Part shown: positions 1 to 12,300 of the stretch, in pieces | Layout: each line of letters opens with the position of its first letter | How positions within the stretch are numbered: position 1 is the first letter of the stretch | DNA from: Marthasterias glacialis | Lineage: Eukaryota > Echinodermata > Asteroidea > Forcipulatida > Asteriidae | Direction of reading: 5' to 3' | Length of the DNA stretch: 64,000 nucleotides | NCBI GenBank assembly: GCA_911728455.2 | Contig: OU452230.1 | Span: 10,540,377 to 10,604,376, forward strand | The notes under the pieces: model-generated | Told to the model about the DNA's origin: nothing | Databases searched by the model: none | The model's input: only the letters and a program-made list of their open reading frames with translations | Program-made: the position numbers and the translations under genes

Positions 1-2401
1 AATGCCGGTCTTGGGGCTGCGGGATAAACAGGGAGGATGCCAGGGACCGCGGAGTGAGGACACCCCGAGGATGTCCAGTGCAAACCGACATGCTGTGTGT
101 ACGTCAACAATAGCCAAGGCCGCTACGTGTGTGCTGGACAGAAGCCAGCAAAAAAAACGCCGAAAAAAGAAATTGCAGCGCCATGGCCAATAACTCCAGA
201 AATAATGGGGCTAGTAAGAGAGAAATTTCTTGTACCTGCAGGTAGCTGCCATAGTCCTGCATCCAAAAATCTAGTTTTCCAGGCCAGCCAGGGCCATCTT
301 CCGCTTTGAAAACACCAGGGAGCGGGGCTGCTCCGAATGCGCTTCAAACGCCTGTCTAATGGAACTTTTGTACACGAAGCTGTAACAGAGTGAAAACAAG
401 ACTTAGCAACGGCTCTATCTCCCAAAGTATTGGCGGGGAACTGACAAGTCTGACACTGCTGGAAAGCCCTGCTCATGGGCTTTCCGACAATGCCGGTCTT
501 GGGGCTGCGGGATAAACAGGGAGGAAGCCAGGGACCGCGGAGGGAGGACACCCCGAGGATGTCCAGTGCAAACAGACATGCTGTGTGTACGTCAACAATA
601 GCCAAGGCCGCTACGTGTGTGCTGGACCGAAGCCAGCAAAAAAAACGCCGAAAAAAGAAATTGCAGCGCCATGGCCAATAACTTCAGAAATAATGGGGCT
701 AGTAAGAGAGAAATTTCTTGTACCTGCAGGTAGCTGCCATAGTCCTGCATCCGAAAATCTAGTTTTCCAGGCCAGCCAGGGCCATCTTCCGCTTTGAAAA
801 CACCAGGGAGCGGGGCTGCTCCGAATGCGCTTCAAACGCCTGTCTAATGGAACTTTTGTACACGAAGCTGTAACAGAGTGAAAACAAGACTTAGCAACGG
901 CTCTATCTCCCAAAGTATTGGCGGGGAACTGACAAGTTTGACACTGCTGGAAAGCCCTGCTCATGGGCTTTCCGACAATGCCGGTCTTGGGGCTGCGGGA
1001 TAAACAGGGAGGAAGCCAGGGACCGCGGAGGGAGGACACCCCGAGGATGTCCAGTGCAAACAGACATGCTGTGTGTACGTCAACAATAGCCAAGGCCGCT
1101 ACGTGTGTGCTGGACCGAAGCCAGCAAAAAAAACGCCGAAAAAAGAAATTGCAGCGCCATGGCCAATAACTCCAGAAATAATGGGGCTAGAAAGAAATTT
1201 CTTATACCTGCAGGTAGCTGCCATAGTCCTGCATCCGAAAATCTAGTTTTCCAGGCCAGCCAGGGCCATCTTCCGCCTTGAAAACACCAGGGAGCGGGGC
1301 TGCTCCGAATGCGCTTCAAACGCCTGTCTAATGGAACTTTTGTACACGAAGCTGTAACAGAGTGAAAACAAGACTTAGCAACGGCTCTATTTCCCAAAGT
1401 ATTGGCGGGAAACTGACAAGTCTGACACTGCTGGAAAGCCCTGAACATGGGCTTTCCGAAAATGCCGGTCTTGGGGCTGCTGGATAAACAGGGAGGAAAC
1501 CAGGGACCGCGGAGAGAGGACACCCCGAGGATGTCCAGTGCAAACAGACATGCTGTGTGTACGTCAACAATAGCCAAGGCCGCTACGTGTGTGCTGGACC
1601 GAAGCCAGCAAAAAAAACGCCGAAAAAAGAAATTGCAGCGCCATGGCCAATAACTCCAGAAATAATGGGGCTAGAGAGAAATTTCTTATACCTGCAGGTA
1701 GCTGCCATAGTCCTGCATCCGAAAATCTGGTTTTCAAGGCCAGCCAGGGCCATCTTCTGCCTTGAAAACACCAGGGAGCGGGGCTGCTCCGAATGCGCTT
1801 CAAACGCCTGTCTAATGGAACTTTTGTACACGAAGCTGTAACAGAGTGAAAACAAGACTTAGCAACGGCTCTATTTCCCAAAGTATTGGCGGGAAACTGA
1901 CAAGTCTGACACTGCTGGAAAGCCCTGTACATGGGCTTTCCGAAAATGCCGGTCTTGGGGCTGCTGGATAAACAGGGAGGAAACCAGGGACCGCGGAGTG
2001 AGGACACCCCGAGGATGTCCAGTGCAAACCGACATGCTGTGTGTACGTCAACAATAGCCAAGGCCGCTACGTGTGTGCTGGACCGAAGCCAGCAAAAAAA
2101 AACGCCGAAAAAAGAAATTGCAGCGCCATGGCCAATACCTCCAGAAATAATGGGGCTAGAGAGAAATTTCTTGTACCTGCAGGTAGCTGCCATAGTCCTG
2201 CATCCGAAAATCTGGTTTTCAAGGCCAGCCAGGGCCATTTTCCGCCTTGAAAACACCAGGGAGCGGGGCTGCTCCGAATGCGCTTCAAACGCCTGTCTAA
2301 TGGAACTTTTGTACACAAAGCTGTAACAGAGTGAAAACAAGACTTAGCAACGGCTCTATCTCCCAAAGTATTGGCGGGAAACTGACAAGTTTGACACTGC
2401 T

Positions 2402-2426
2402 GGAAAGCCCTGCTCATGGGCTTTCC
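2402..2426. repeat. Conserved satellite hairpin (example copy)
   Basis: GGAAAGCCC (2402-2410), a 7-nt loop TGCTCAT and GGGCTTTCC (2418-2426) form a perfect 9-bp stem. The same element opens most monomers. Variants include an AGCTCAT loop (near 4835 and 13,557), a T-G wobble form GGAAAGTCC/GGGCTTTGC in 34.4-40.2 kb, and a weakened form ending in AAGCTTTCT in 29.1-35.4 kb. The most diverged copy, near 63,840-63,866, still has the stem and can pair one base more. A function in RNA or DNA is not known. Confidence 0.85.
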
Positions 2427-2578
2427 GAAAATGCCGGTCTTGGGGCTGCTGGATAAACAGGGAGGAAGCCAGGGACCGCGGAGTGAGGACACCCCGAGGA
2501 TGTCCAGTGCAAACCGACATGCTGTGTGTACGTCAACAATAGCCAAGGCCGCTACGTGTGTGCTGGACCGAAGCAAGC

Positions 2579-2597
2579 AAAAAAAACGCCGAAAAAA
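2579..2597. repeat. Paired A-tracts with variable length (example copy)
   Basis: Eight A residues (2579-2586), CGCCG, then six A residues (2592-2597); the tract centres lie about 12 bp apart. Every monomer has this pair. The first tract is 8 A in many units (for example 1607-1618 region, 2579) and 9 A in others (for example near 2093, 3548, 4035, 5489), and the G closing the second tract changes to C in a few units (8413, 11,804, 16,165, 17,138, 23,950). The length change shifts all reading frames through this point, which argues against conserved protein coding. Closely spaced A-tracts are a known source of DNA curvature; curvature here is inferred. Confidence 0.85.
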
Positions 2598-2645
2598 GAA
2601 ATTGCAGCGCCATGGCCAATAACTCCAGAAATAATGGGGCTAGAG

Positions 2646-2669
2646 AGAAATTTCTTGTACCTGCAGGTA
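2646..2669. other. Adjacent palindromes: GAAATTTC block and SbfI palindrome (example copy)
   Basis: AGAAATTTCT (2646-2655) is a 10-bp palindrome and TACCTGCAGGTA (2658-2669) a 12-bp palindrome containing SbfI and PstI sites, separated by 2 bp. The first fits the inverted two-unit heat-shock-element pattern nGAAnnTTCn. In 45.6-54.1 kb many monomers read GAAATTTATT, which breaks the first palindrome while the second is kept. A few copies alter the second one (TACCTGCTGG near 3149 and 25,471; TACGTGCAGG near 50,035 and 52,452; ACTTGCAGG near 46,651 and 48,101). Confidence 0.8.
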
Positions 2670-3385
2670 GCTGCCATAGTCCTGCATCCGAAAATCTGGT
2701 TTTCCAGGCCAGCCAGGGCCATCTTCCGCCTTGAAAACACCAGGGAGCGGGGCTGCTCCGAATGCGCTTCAAACGCCTGTCTAATGGAACTTTTGTACAC
2801 GAAGCTGTAACAGAGTGAAAACAAGACTTAGCAACGGCTCTATTTCCCAAAGTATTGGCGGGAAACTGACAAGTCTGACACTGCTGGAAAGCCCTGCTCA
2901 TGGGCTTTCCGAAAATGCCGGTCTTGGGGCTGCTGGATAAACAGGGAGGAAGCCAGGGACCGCAGAGTGAGGACCACCCCGAGGATGTCCAGTGCAAACA
3001 GACATGCTGTGTGTACGTCAACAATAGCCAAGGCCGCTACGTGTGTGCTGGACCGAAGCCAGCAAAAAAAAACGCCGAAAAAAGAAATTGCAGCGCCATG
3101 GCCAATACCTCCAGAAATAATGGGGCTAGAGAGAAATTTCTTGTACCTGCTGGTAGCTGCCATAGTCCTGCATCCGAAAATCTGGTTTTCAAGGCCAGCC
3201 AGGGCCATTTTCCGCCTTGAAAACACCAGGGAGCGGGGCTGCTCCGAATGCGCTTCAAACGCCTGTCTAATGGAACTTTTGTACACAAAGCTGTAACAGA
3301 GTGAAAACAAGACTTAGCAACGGCTCTATCTCCCAAAGTATTGGCGGGAAACTGACAAGTCTGACACTGCTGGAAAGCCCTGCTC

Positions 3386-6300
3386 ATGGGCTTTCCGAAA
3401 ATGCCGGTCTTGGGGCTGCTGGATAAACAGGGAGGAAGCCAGAGACCGCGGAGTGAGGACACCCCGAGGATGTCCAGTGCAAACCGACATGCTGTGTGTA
3501 CGTCAACAATAGCCAAGGCCGCTACGTGTGTGCTGGACCGAAGCCAGCAAAAAAAAACGCCGAAAAAAGAAATTGCAGCGCCATGGCCAATAACTCCAGA
3601 AATAATGGGGCTAGAGAGAAATTTCTTGTACCTGCAGGTAGCTGCCATAGTCCTGCATCCGAAAATCTGGTTTTCCAGGCCAGCCAGGGCCATCTTCCGC
3701 CTTGAAAACACCAGGGAGCGGGGCTGCTCCGAATGCGCTTCAAACGCCTGTCTAATGGAACTTTTGTACACGAAGCTGTAACAGAATGAAAACAAGACTT
3801 AGCAACGGCTCTATCTCCCAAAGTATTGGCGGGAAACTGACAAGTCTGACACTGCTGGAAAGCCCTGCTCATGGGCTTTCCGACAATGCCGGTCTTGGGG
3901 CTGTGGGATAAACAGGGAGGAAGCCAGGGACCGCGGAGGGAGGACACCCCGAGGATGTCCAGTGCAAACAGACATGCTGTGTGTACGTCAACAATAGCCA
4001 AGGCCGCTACGTGTCTGCTGGACCGAAGCCAGCAAAAAAAAACGCCGAAAAAAGAAATTGCAGCGCCATGGCCAATAACTCCAGAAATAATGGGGCTAGA
4101 GAGAAATTTCTTGTACCTGCAGGTAGCTGCCATAGTCCTGCATCCGAAAATCTGGTTTTCCAGGCCAGCCAGGGCCATCTTCCGCCTTGAAAACACCAGG
4201 GAGCGGGGCTGCTCCGAATGCGCTTCAAACGCCTGTCTAATGGAACTTTTGTACACGAAGCTGTAACAGAATGAAAACAAGACTTAGCAACGGCTCTATC
4301 TCCCAAAGTATTGGCGGGAAACTGACAAGTCTGACACTGCTGGAAAGCCCTGCTCATGGGCTTTCCGACAATGCCGGTCTTGGGGCTGCGGGATAAACAG
4401 GGAGGAAGCCAGGGACCGCGGAGGGAGGACACCCCGAGGATGTCCAGTGCAAACAGACATGCTGTGTGTACGTCAACAATAGCCAAGGCCGCTAAGTGTC
4501 TGCTGGACCGAAGCAAGCAAAAACAAACGCCGAAAAAGGAAATTGCAGCGCCATGGCCAATAACTCCAGCAATTATGGGGCTAGAGAGAAATTTCTTGTA
4601 CCTGCAGGTAGCTGCCATAGTCCTGCATCCGAAAATCTGGTTTTCCAGGCCAGCCAGGGCCATCTTCAGCCTTGAAAACACCAGGCAGCGGGGCTGCTCC
4701 GAATGCGCTTCAAACGCCTGTCTAATGGAACTTTTGTACACGAAGCTGTAACAGAGTGAAAACAAGACTTAGCAACGGCTCTATCTCCCAAAGTATTGGC
4801 GGGAAACTGACAAGTCTAACACTGCTGGAAAGCCCAGCTCATGGGCTTTCCGAAAATGCCGGTCTTGGGGCTGCTGAATAAACAGGGAGGAAGCCAGGGA
4901 CCGCGGAGTGAGGACCACCCCGAGGATGTCCAGTGCAAACAGACATGCTGTGTGTACGTCAACAATAGCCAAGGCCGCTACGTGTGTGCTGGACCGAAGC
5001 CAGCAAAAAAAACGCCGAAAAAAGAAATTGCAGCGCCATGGCCAATAACTCCAGAAATAATGGGGCTAGAGAAAAAATTTCTTGTACCTGCAGGTAGCTG
5101 CCATAGTCCTGCATCCGAAAATTTAGTTTTCCAGGCCAGCCAGGGCCATCTTCCGCCTTGAAAACACCAGGGAGCGGGGCTGCTCCAAATGCGCTTCAAA
5201 CGCCTGTCTAATGGAACTTTTGTACACGAAGCTGTAACAGAGTGAAAACAAGACTTAGCAACGGCTCTATCTCCCAAAGTATTGGCGGGAAACTGACAAG
5301 TCTGACACTGCTGGAAAGCCCTGCTCATGGGCTTTCCGAATATGCTGGTCTTGGGGCTGCGGGATAAATAGGGAGGAAGCCAGGGACCGCGGAGTGAGGA
5401 CACCCCGAGGATGTCCAGTGCAAACCGACATGCTGTGTGTACGTCAACAATAGCCAAGGCCGCTACGTGTGTGCTGGACCAAAGCCAGCAAAAAAAAACG
5501 CCGAAAAAAGAAATTGCAGCGCCATGGCCAATAACTTCAGAAATAATGGGGCTAGAGAGAAATTTCTTGTACCTGCAGGTAGCTGCCATAGTCCTGCATC
5601 CGAAAATCTGGTTTTCAAGGCCAGCCAGGGCCATTTTCCGCCTTGAAAACACCAGGGAGCGGGGCTGCTCCGAATGCGCTTCAAACGCCTGTCTAATGGA
5701 ACTTTTGTACACGAAGCTGTAACAGAGTGAAAACAAGACTTAGCAACGGCTCTATCTCCCAAAGTATTGGCGGGGAACTGACAAGTCTGACACTGCTGGA
5801 AAGCCCTGCTCATGGGCTTTCCGACAATGCCGGTCTTGGGGCTGCGGGATAAACAGGGAGGAAGCCAGGGACCGCGGAGGGAGGACACCCCGAGGATGTC
5901 CAGTGCAAACAGACATGCTGTGTGTACGTCAACAATAGCCAAGGCCGCTACGTGTGTGCTGGACCGAAGCCAGAAAAAAAAACGCCGAAAAAAGAAATTG
6001 CAGCGCCATGTCCAATAACTCCAGAAATAATGGGGCTAGAGAGAAATTTCTTGTACCTGCAGGTAGCTGCCATAGTCCTGCATCCGAAAATCTGGTTTTC
6101 CAGGCCAGCCAGGGCCATCTTCCGCCTTGAAAACACCAGGGAGCGGGGCTGCTCCGAATGCGCTTCAAACGCCTGTCTAATGGAACTTTTGTACACGAAG
6201 CTGTAACAGAGTGAAAACAAGACTTAGCAACGGCTCTATTTCCCAAAGTATTGGCGGGAAACTGACAAGTCTGACACTGCTGGAAAGCTCTGCTCATGGG

Positions 6301-9300
6301 CTTTCCGAAAATGCCGGTCTTGGGGCTGCTGGATAAACAGGGAGGAAACCAGGGACCGCAGAGGGAGGACACCCCGAGGATGTCCAGCGCAAACAGACAT
6401 GCTGTGTGTACGTCAACAATAGCCAAGGCCGCTACGTGTGTGCTGGACCGAAGCCAGCAAAAAAAACGCCGAAAAAAGAAATTGCAGCGCCATGGCCAAT
6501 AACTCCAGAAATAATGGGGCTAGAGAGAAATTTCTTGTACCTGCAGGTAGCTGCCATAGTCCTGCATCCGAAAATCTGGTTTTCCAGGCCAGCCAGGGCC
6601 ATCTTCCGCCTTGAAAACACCAGGGAGCGGGGCTGCTCCGAATGCGCTTCAAACGCCTGTCTAATGGAACTTTTGTACACAAAGCTGTAACAGAGTGAAA
6701 ACAAGACTTGGCAACGGCTCTATCTCCCAAAGTATTGGCGGGAAACTGACAAGTCTGACACTGCTGGAAAGCCCTGCTCATGGGCTTTCCGAATATGCTG
6801 GTCTTGGGGCTGCGGGATAAACAGGGAGGATGCCAGGGACCGCGGAGTGAGGACACCCCGAGGATGTCCAGTGCAAACCGACATGCTGTGTGTACGTCAA
6901 CAATAGCCAAGGCCGCTACGTGTGTGCTGGACCGAAGCCAGCAAAAAAAAACGCCGAAAAAAGAAATTGCAGCGCCATGGCCAATAACTTCAGAAATAAT
7001 GGGGCTAGAGAGAAATTTCTTGTACCTGCAGGTAGCTGCCATAGTCCTGCATCCGAAAATCTGGTTTTCAAGGCCAGCCAGGGCCATTTTCCGCCTTGAA
7101 AACACCAGGGAGCGGGGCTGCTCCGAATGCGCTTCAAACGCCTGTCTAATGGAACTTTTGTACACAAAGCTGTAACAGAGTGAAAACAAGACTTAGCAAC
7201 GGCTCTATCTCCCAAAGTATTGGCGGGAAACTGACAAGTCTGACACTGCTGGAAAGCCCTGCTCATGGGCTTTCCGAAAATGCCGGACTTGGGGCTGCTG
7301 GATAAACAGGGAGAAGCCAGGGACCGCGGAGTGAGGACACCCCGAGGATGTCCAGTGCAAACCGACATGCTGTGTGTACGTCAACAATAGCCAAGGCTGC
7401 TACGTGTGTGCTGGACCGAAGCCAGCAAAAAAAACGCCGAAAAAAGAAATTGCAGCGCCATGGCCAATAACTCCAGAAATAATGGGGCTAGAGAGAAATT
7501 TCTTGTACCTGCAGGTAGCTGCCATAGTCCTGCATCCGAAAATCTAGTTTTCCAGGCCAGCCAGGGCCATCTTCCGCCTTGAAAACACCAGGGAGCGGGG
7601 CTGCTCCGAATGCGCTTCAAACGCCTGTCTAATGGAACTTTTGTACACGAAGCTGTAACAGAGTGAAAACAAGACTTAGCAACGGCTCTATTTCCCAAAG
7701 TATTGGCGGGAAACTGACAAGTCTGACACTGCTGGAAAGCCCTGAACATGGGCTTTCCGAAAATGCCGGTCTTGGGGCTGCTGGATAAACAGGGAGGAAA
7801 CCAGGGACCGCGGAGAGAGGACACCCCGAGGATGTCCAGTGCAAACAGACATGCTGTGTGTACGTCAACAATAGCCAAGGCCGCTACGTGTGTGCTGGAC
7901 CGAAGCCAGCAAAAAAAACGCCGAAAAAAGAAATTGCAGCGCCATGGCCAATAACTCCAGAAATAATGGGGCTAGAGAGAAATTTCTTATACCTGCAGGT
8001 AGCTGCCATAGTCCTGCATCCGAAAATCTGGTTTTCCAGGCCAGCCAGGGCCATCTTCTGCCTTGAAAACACCAGGGAGCGGGGCTGCTCCGAATGCGCT
8101 TCAAACGCCTGTCTAATGGAACTTTTGTACACAAAGCTGTAACAGAGTGAAAACAAGACTTAGCAACGGCTCTATCTCCCAAAGTATTGGCGGGAAACTG
8201 ACAAGTCTGACACTGCTGGAAAGCCCTGCTCATGGGCTTTCCGAAAATGCCGGACTTGGGGCTGCTGGATAAACAGGGAGAAGCCAGGGACCGCGGAGTG
8301 AGGACACCCCGAGGATGTCCAGTGCAAACCGACATGCTGTGTGTACGTCAACAATAGCCAAGGCCGCTACGTGTGTGCTGGACCGAAGCCAGCAAAAAAA
8401 ACGCCGAAAAAACAAATTGCAGCGCCATGGCCAATAACTCCAGAAATAATGGGGCTAGAGAGAAATTTCTTGTACCTGCAGGTAGCTGCCATAGTCCTGC
8501 ATCCGAAAATCTAGTTTTCCAGGCCAGCCAGGGCCATCTTCCGCCTTGAAAACACCAAGGGAGCGGGGCTGCTCCGAATGCGCTTCAAACGCCTGTCTAA
8601 TGGAACTTTTGTACACAAAGCTGTAACAGAGTGAAAACAAGACTTAGCAACGGCTCTATCTCCCAAAGTATTGGCGGGAAACTGACAAGTCTGACACTGC
8701 TGGAAAGCCCTGCTCATGGGCTTTCCGAAAATGCCGGTCTTGGGGCTGCTGGATAAACAGGGAGGAAGCCAGAGACCGCGGAGTGAGGACACCCCGAGGA
8801 TGTCCAGTGCAAACCGACATGCTGTGTGTACGTCAACAATAGCCAAGGCCGCTACGTGTGTGCTGGACCGAAGCCAGCAAAAAAAAACGCCGAAAAAAGA
8901 AATTGCAGCGCCATGGCCAATAACTCCAGAAATAATGGGGCTAGAGAGAAATTTCTTGTACCTGCAGGTAGCTGCCATAGTCCTGCATCCGAAAATTTAG
9001 TTTTCCAGGCCAGCCAGGGCCATCTTCCGCCTTGAAAACACCAGGGAGCGGGGCTGCTCCGAATGCGCTTCAAACGCCTGTCTAATGGAACTTTTGTACA
9101 CGAAGCTGTAACAGAATGAAAACAAGACTTAGCAACGGCTCTATCTCCCAAAGTATTGGCGGGAAACTGACAAGTCTGACACTGCTGGAAAGCCCTGCTC
9201 ATGGGCTTTCCGACAATGCCGGTCTTGGGGCTGTGGGATAAACAGGGAGGAAGCCAGGGACCGCGGAGGGAGGACACCCCGAGGATGTCCAGTGCAAACA

Positions 9301-12300
9301 GACATGCTGTGTGTACGTCAACAATAGCCAAGGCCGCTACGTGTCTGCTGGACCGAAGCCAGCAAAAAAAAACGCCGAAAAAAGAAATTGCAGCGCCATG
9401 GCCAATAACTCCAGAAATAATGGGGCTAGAGAGAAATTTCTTGTACCTGCAGGTAGCTGCCATAGTCCTGCATCCGAAAATCTGGTTTTCCAGGCCAGCC
9501 AGGGCCATCTTCCGCCTTGAAAACACCAGGGAGCGGGGCTGCTCCGAATGCGCTTCAAACGCCTGTCTAATGGAACTTTTGTACACGAAGCTGTAACAGA
9601 GTGAAAACAAGACTTAGCAACGGCTCTATTTCCCAAAGTATTGGCGGGAAACTGACAAGTCTGACACTGCTGGAAAGCTCTGCTCATGGGCTTTCCGAAA
9701 ATGCCGGTCTTGGGGCTGCTGGATAAACAGGGAGGAAACCAGGGACCGCAGAGGGAGGACACCCCGAGGATGTCCAGCGCAAACAGACATGCTGTGTGTA
9801 CGTCAACAATAGCCAAGGCCGCTACGTGTGTGCTGGACCGAAGCCAGCAAAAAAAACGCCGAAAAAAGAAATTGCAGCGCCATGGCCAATAACTCCAGAA
9901 ATAATGGGGCTAGAGAGAAATTTCTTGTACCTGCAGGTAGCTGCCATAGTCCTGCATCCGAAAATCTGGTTTTCCAGGCCAGCCAGGGCCATCTTCCGCC
10001 TTGAAAACACCAGGGAGCGGGGCTGCTCCGAATGCGCTTCAAACGCCTGTCTAATGGAACTTTTGTACACAAAGCTGTAACAGAGTGAAAACAAGACTTG
10101 GCAACGGCTCTATCTCCCAAAGTATTGGCGGGAAACTGACAAGTCTGACACTGCTGGAAAGCCCTGCTCATGGGCTTTCCGAATATGCTGGTCTTGGGGC
10201 TGCGGGATAAACAGGGAGGATGCCAGGGACCGCGGAGTGAGGACACCCCGAGGATGTCCAGTGCAAACCGACATGCTGTGTGTACGTCAACAATAGCCAA
10301 GGCCGCTACGTGTGTGCTGGACCGAAGCCAGCAAAAAAAAACGCCGAAAAAAGAAATTGCAGCGCCATGGCCAATAACTTCAGAAATAATGGGGCTAGAG
10401 AGAAATTTCTTGTACCTGCAGGTAGCTGCCATAGTCCTGCATCCGAAAATCTGGTTTTCAAGGCCAGCCAGGGCCATTTTCCGCCTTGAAAACACCAGGG
10501 AGCGGGGCTGCTCCGAATGCGCTTCAAACGCCTGTCTAATGGAACTTTTGTACACAAAGCTGTAACAGAGTGAAAACAAGACTTAGCAACGGCTCTATCT
10601 CCCAAAGTATTGGCGGGAAACTGACAAGTCTGACACTGCTGGAAAGCCCTGCTCATGGGCTTTCCGAAAATGCCGGACTTGGGGCTGCTGGATAAACAGG
10701 GAGAAGCCAGGGACCGCGGAGTGAGGACACCCCGAGGATGTCCAGTGCAAACCGACATGCTGTGTGTACGTCAACAATAGCCAAGGCTGCTACGTGTGTG
10801 CTGGACCGAAGCCAGCAAAAAAAACGCCGAAAAAAGAAATTGCAGCGCCATGGCCAATAACTCCAGAAATAATGGGGCTAGAGAGAAATTTCTTGTACCT
10901 GCAGGTAGCTGCCATAGTCCTGCATCCGAAAATCTAGTTTTCCAGGCCAGCCAGGGCCATCTTCCGCCTTGAAAACACCAGGGAGCGGGGCTGCTCCGAA
11001 TGCGCTTCAAACGCCTGTCTAATGGAACTTTTGTACACGAAGCTGTAACAGAGTGAAAACAAGACTTAGCAACGGCTCTATTTCCCAAAGTATTGGCGGG
11101 AAACTGACAAGTCTGACACTGCTGGAAAGCCCTGAACATGGGCTTTCCGAAAATGCCGGTCTTGGGGCTGCTGGATAAACAGGGAGGAAACCAGGGACCG
11201 CGGAGAGAGGACACCCCGAGGATGTCCAGTGCAAACAGACATGCTGTGTGTACGTCAACAATAGCCAAGGCCGCTACGTGTGTGCTGGACCGAAGCCAGC
11301 AAAAAAAAACGCCGAAAAAAGAAATTGCAGCGCCATGGCCAATAACTCCAGAAATAATGGGGCTAGAGAGAAATTTCTTATACCTGCAGGTAGCTGCCAT
11401 AGTCCTGCATCCGAAAATCTGGTTTTCCAGGCCAGCCAGGGCCATCTTCTGCCTTGAAAACACCAGGGAGCGGGGCTGCTCCGAATGCGCTTCAAACGCC
11501 TGTCTAATGGAACTTTTGTACACAAAGCTGTAACAGAGTGAAAACAAGACTTAGCAACGGCTCTATCTCCCAAAGTATTGGCGGGAAACTGACAAGTCTG
11601 ACACTGCTGGAAAGCCCTGCTCATGGGCTTTCCGAAAATGCCGGACTTGGGGCTGCTGGATAAACAGGGAGAAGCCAGGGACCGCGGAGTGAGGACACCC
11701 CGAGGATGTCCAGTGCAAACCGACATGCTGTGTGTACGTCAACAATAGCCAAGGCCGCTACGTGTGTGCTGGACCGAAGCCAGCAAAAAAAACGCCGAAA
11801 AAACAAATTGCAGCGCCATGGCCAATAACTCCAGAAATAATGGGGCTAGAGAGAAATTTCTTGTACCTGCAGGTAGCTGCCATAGTCCTGCATCCGAAAA
11901 TCTAGTTTTCCAGGCCAGCCAGGGCCATCTTCCGCCTTGAAAACACCAAGGGAGCGGGGCTGCTCCGAATGCGCTTCAAACGCCTGTCTAATGGAACTTT
12001 TGTACACAAAGCTGTAACAGAGTGAAAACAAGACTTAGCAACGGCTCTATCTCCCAAAGTATTGGCGGGAAACTGACAAGTCTGACACTGCTGGAAAGCC
12101 CTGCTCATGGGCTTTCCGAAAATGCCGGTCTTGGGGCTGCTGGATAAACAGGGAGGAAGCCAGAGACCGCGGAGTGAGGACACCCCGAGGATGTCCAGTG
12201 CAAACCGACATGCTGTGTGTACGTCAACAATAGCCAAGGCCGCTACGTGTGTGCTGGACCGAAGCCAGCAAAAAAAAACGCCGAAAAAAGAAATTGCAGC

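Larger units (their letters stand above)
2416..2899. repeat. Representative satellite monomer (484-bp class)
   Basis: This unit shows the anatomy of a typical monomer. From its phase marker it contains a SacII site at 2476-2481, the GATGTCCAGTGC block where the array breaks off at its right end, the phrase TGTGTACGTCAACAATAG, paired A-tracts at 2579-2597, an NcoI site at 2610-2615, AGAAATTTCT at 2646-2655, and the palindrome TACCTGCAGGTA at 2658-2669. A GC-rich stretch with AGGCCAGCCAGGGCC follows, then CTTTTGTACACGAAGCTG, and the hairpin that opens the next unit. It has short open frames on both strands but none that is kept across monomers. Confidence 0.9.

Noticed and set aside
2655..2715. 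Faint similarity of ACCTG...TGGTTTTCC to the 5' part of U1 RNA
   Set aside because: Alignment needs many gaps and the Sm site and later stems are missing.
2780..2830. Resemblance of TGTTACAGCT (minus strand) and the GGCTTTCC hairpin to U7 small nuclear RNA
   Set aside because: Only about ten bases match, the order and spacing are wrong and no Sm-binding site follows.
2835..2860. CAACGGCTCT, like the start of a histone mRNA 3' stem-loop
   Set aside because: The complementary right arm of the stem is absent.
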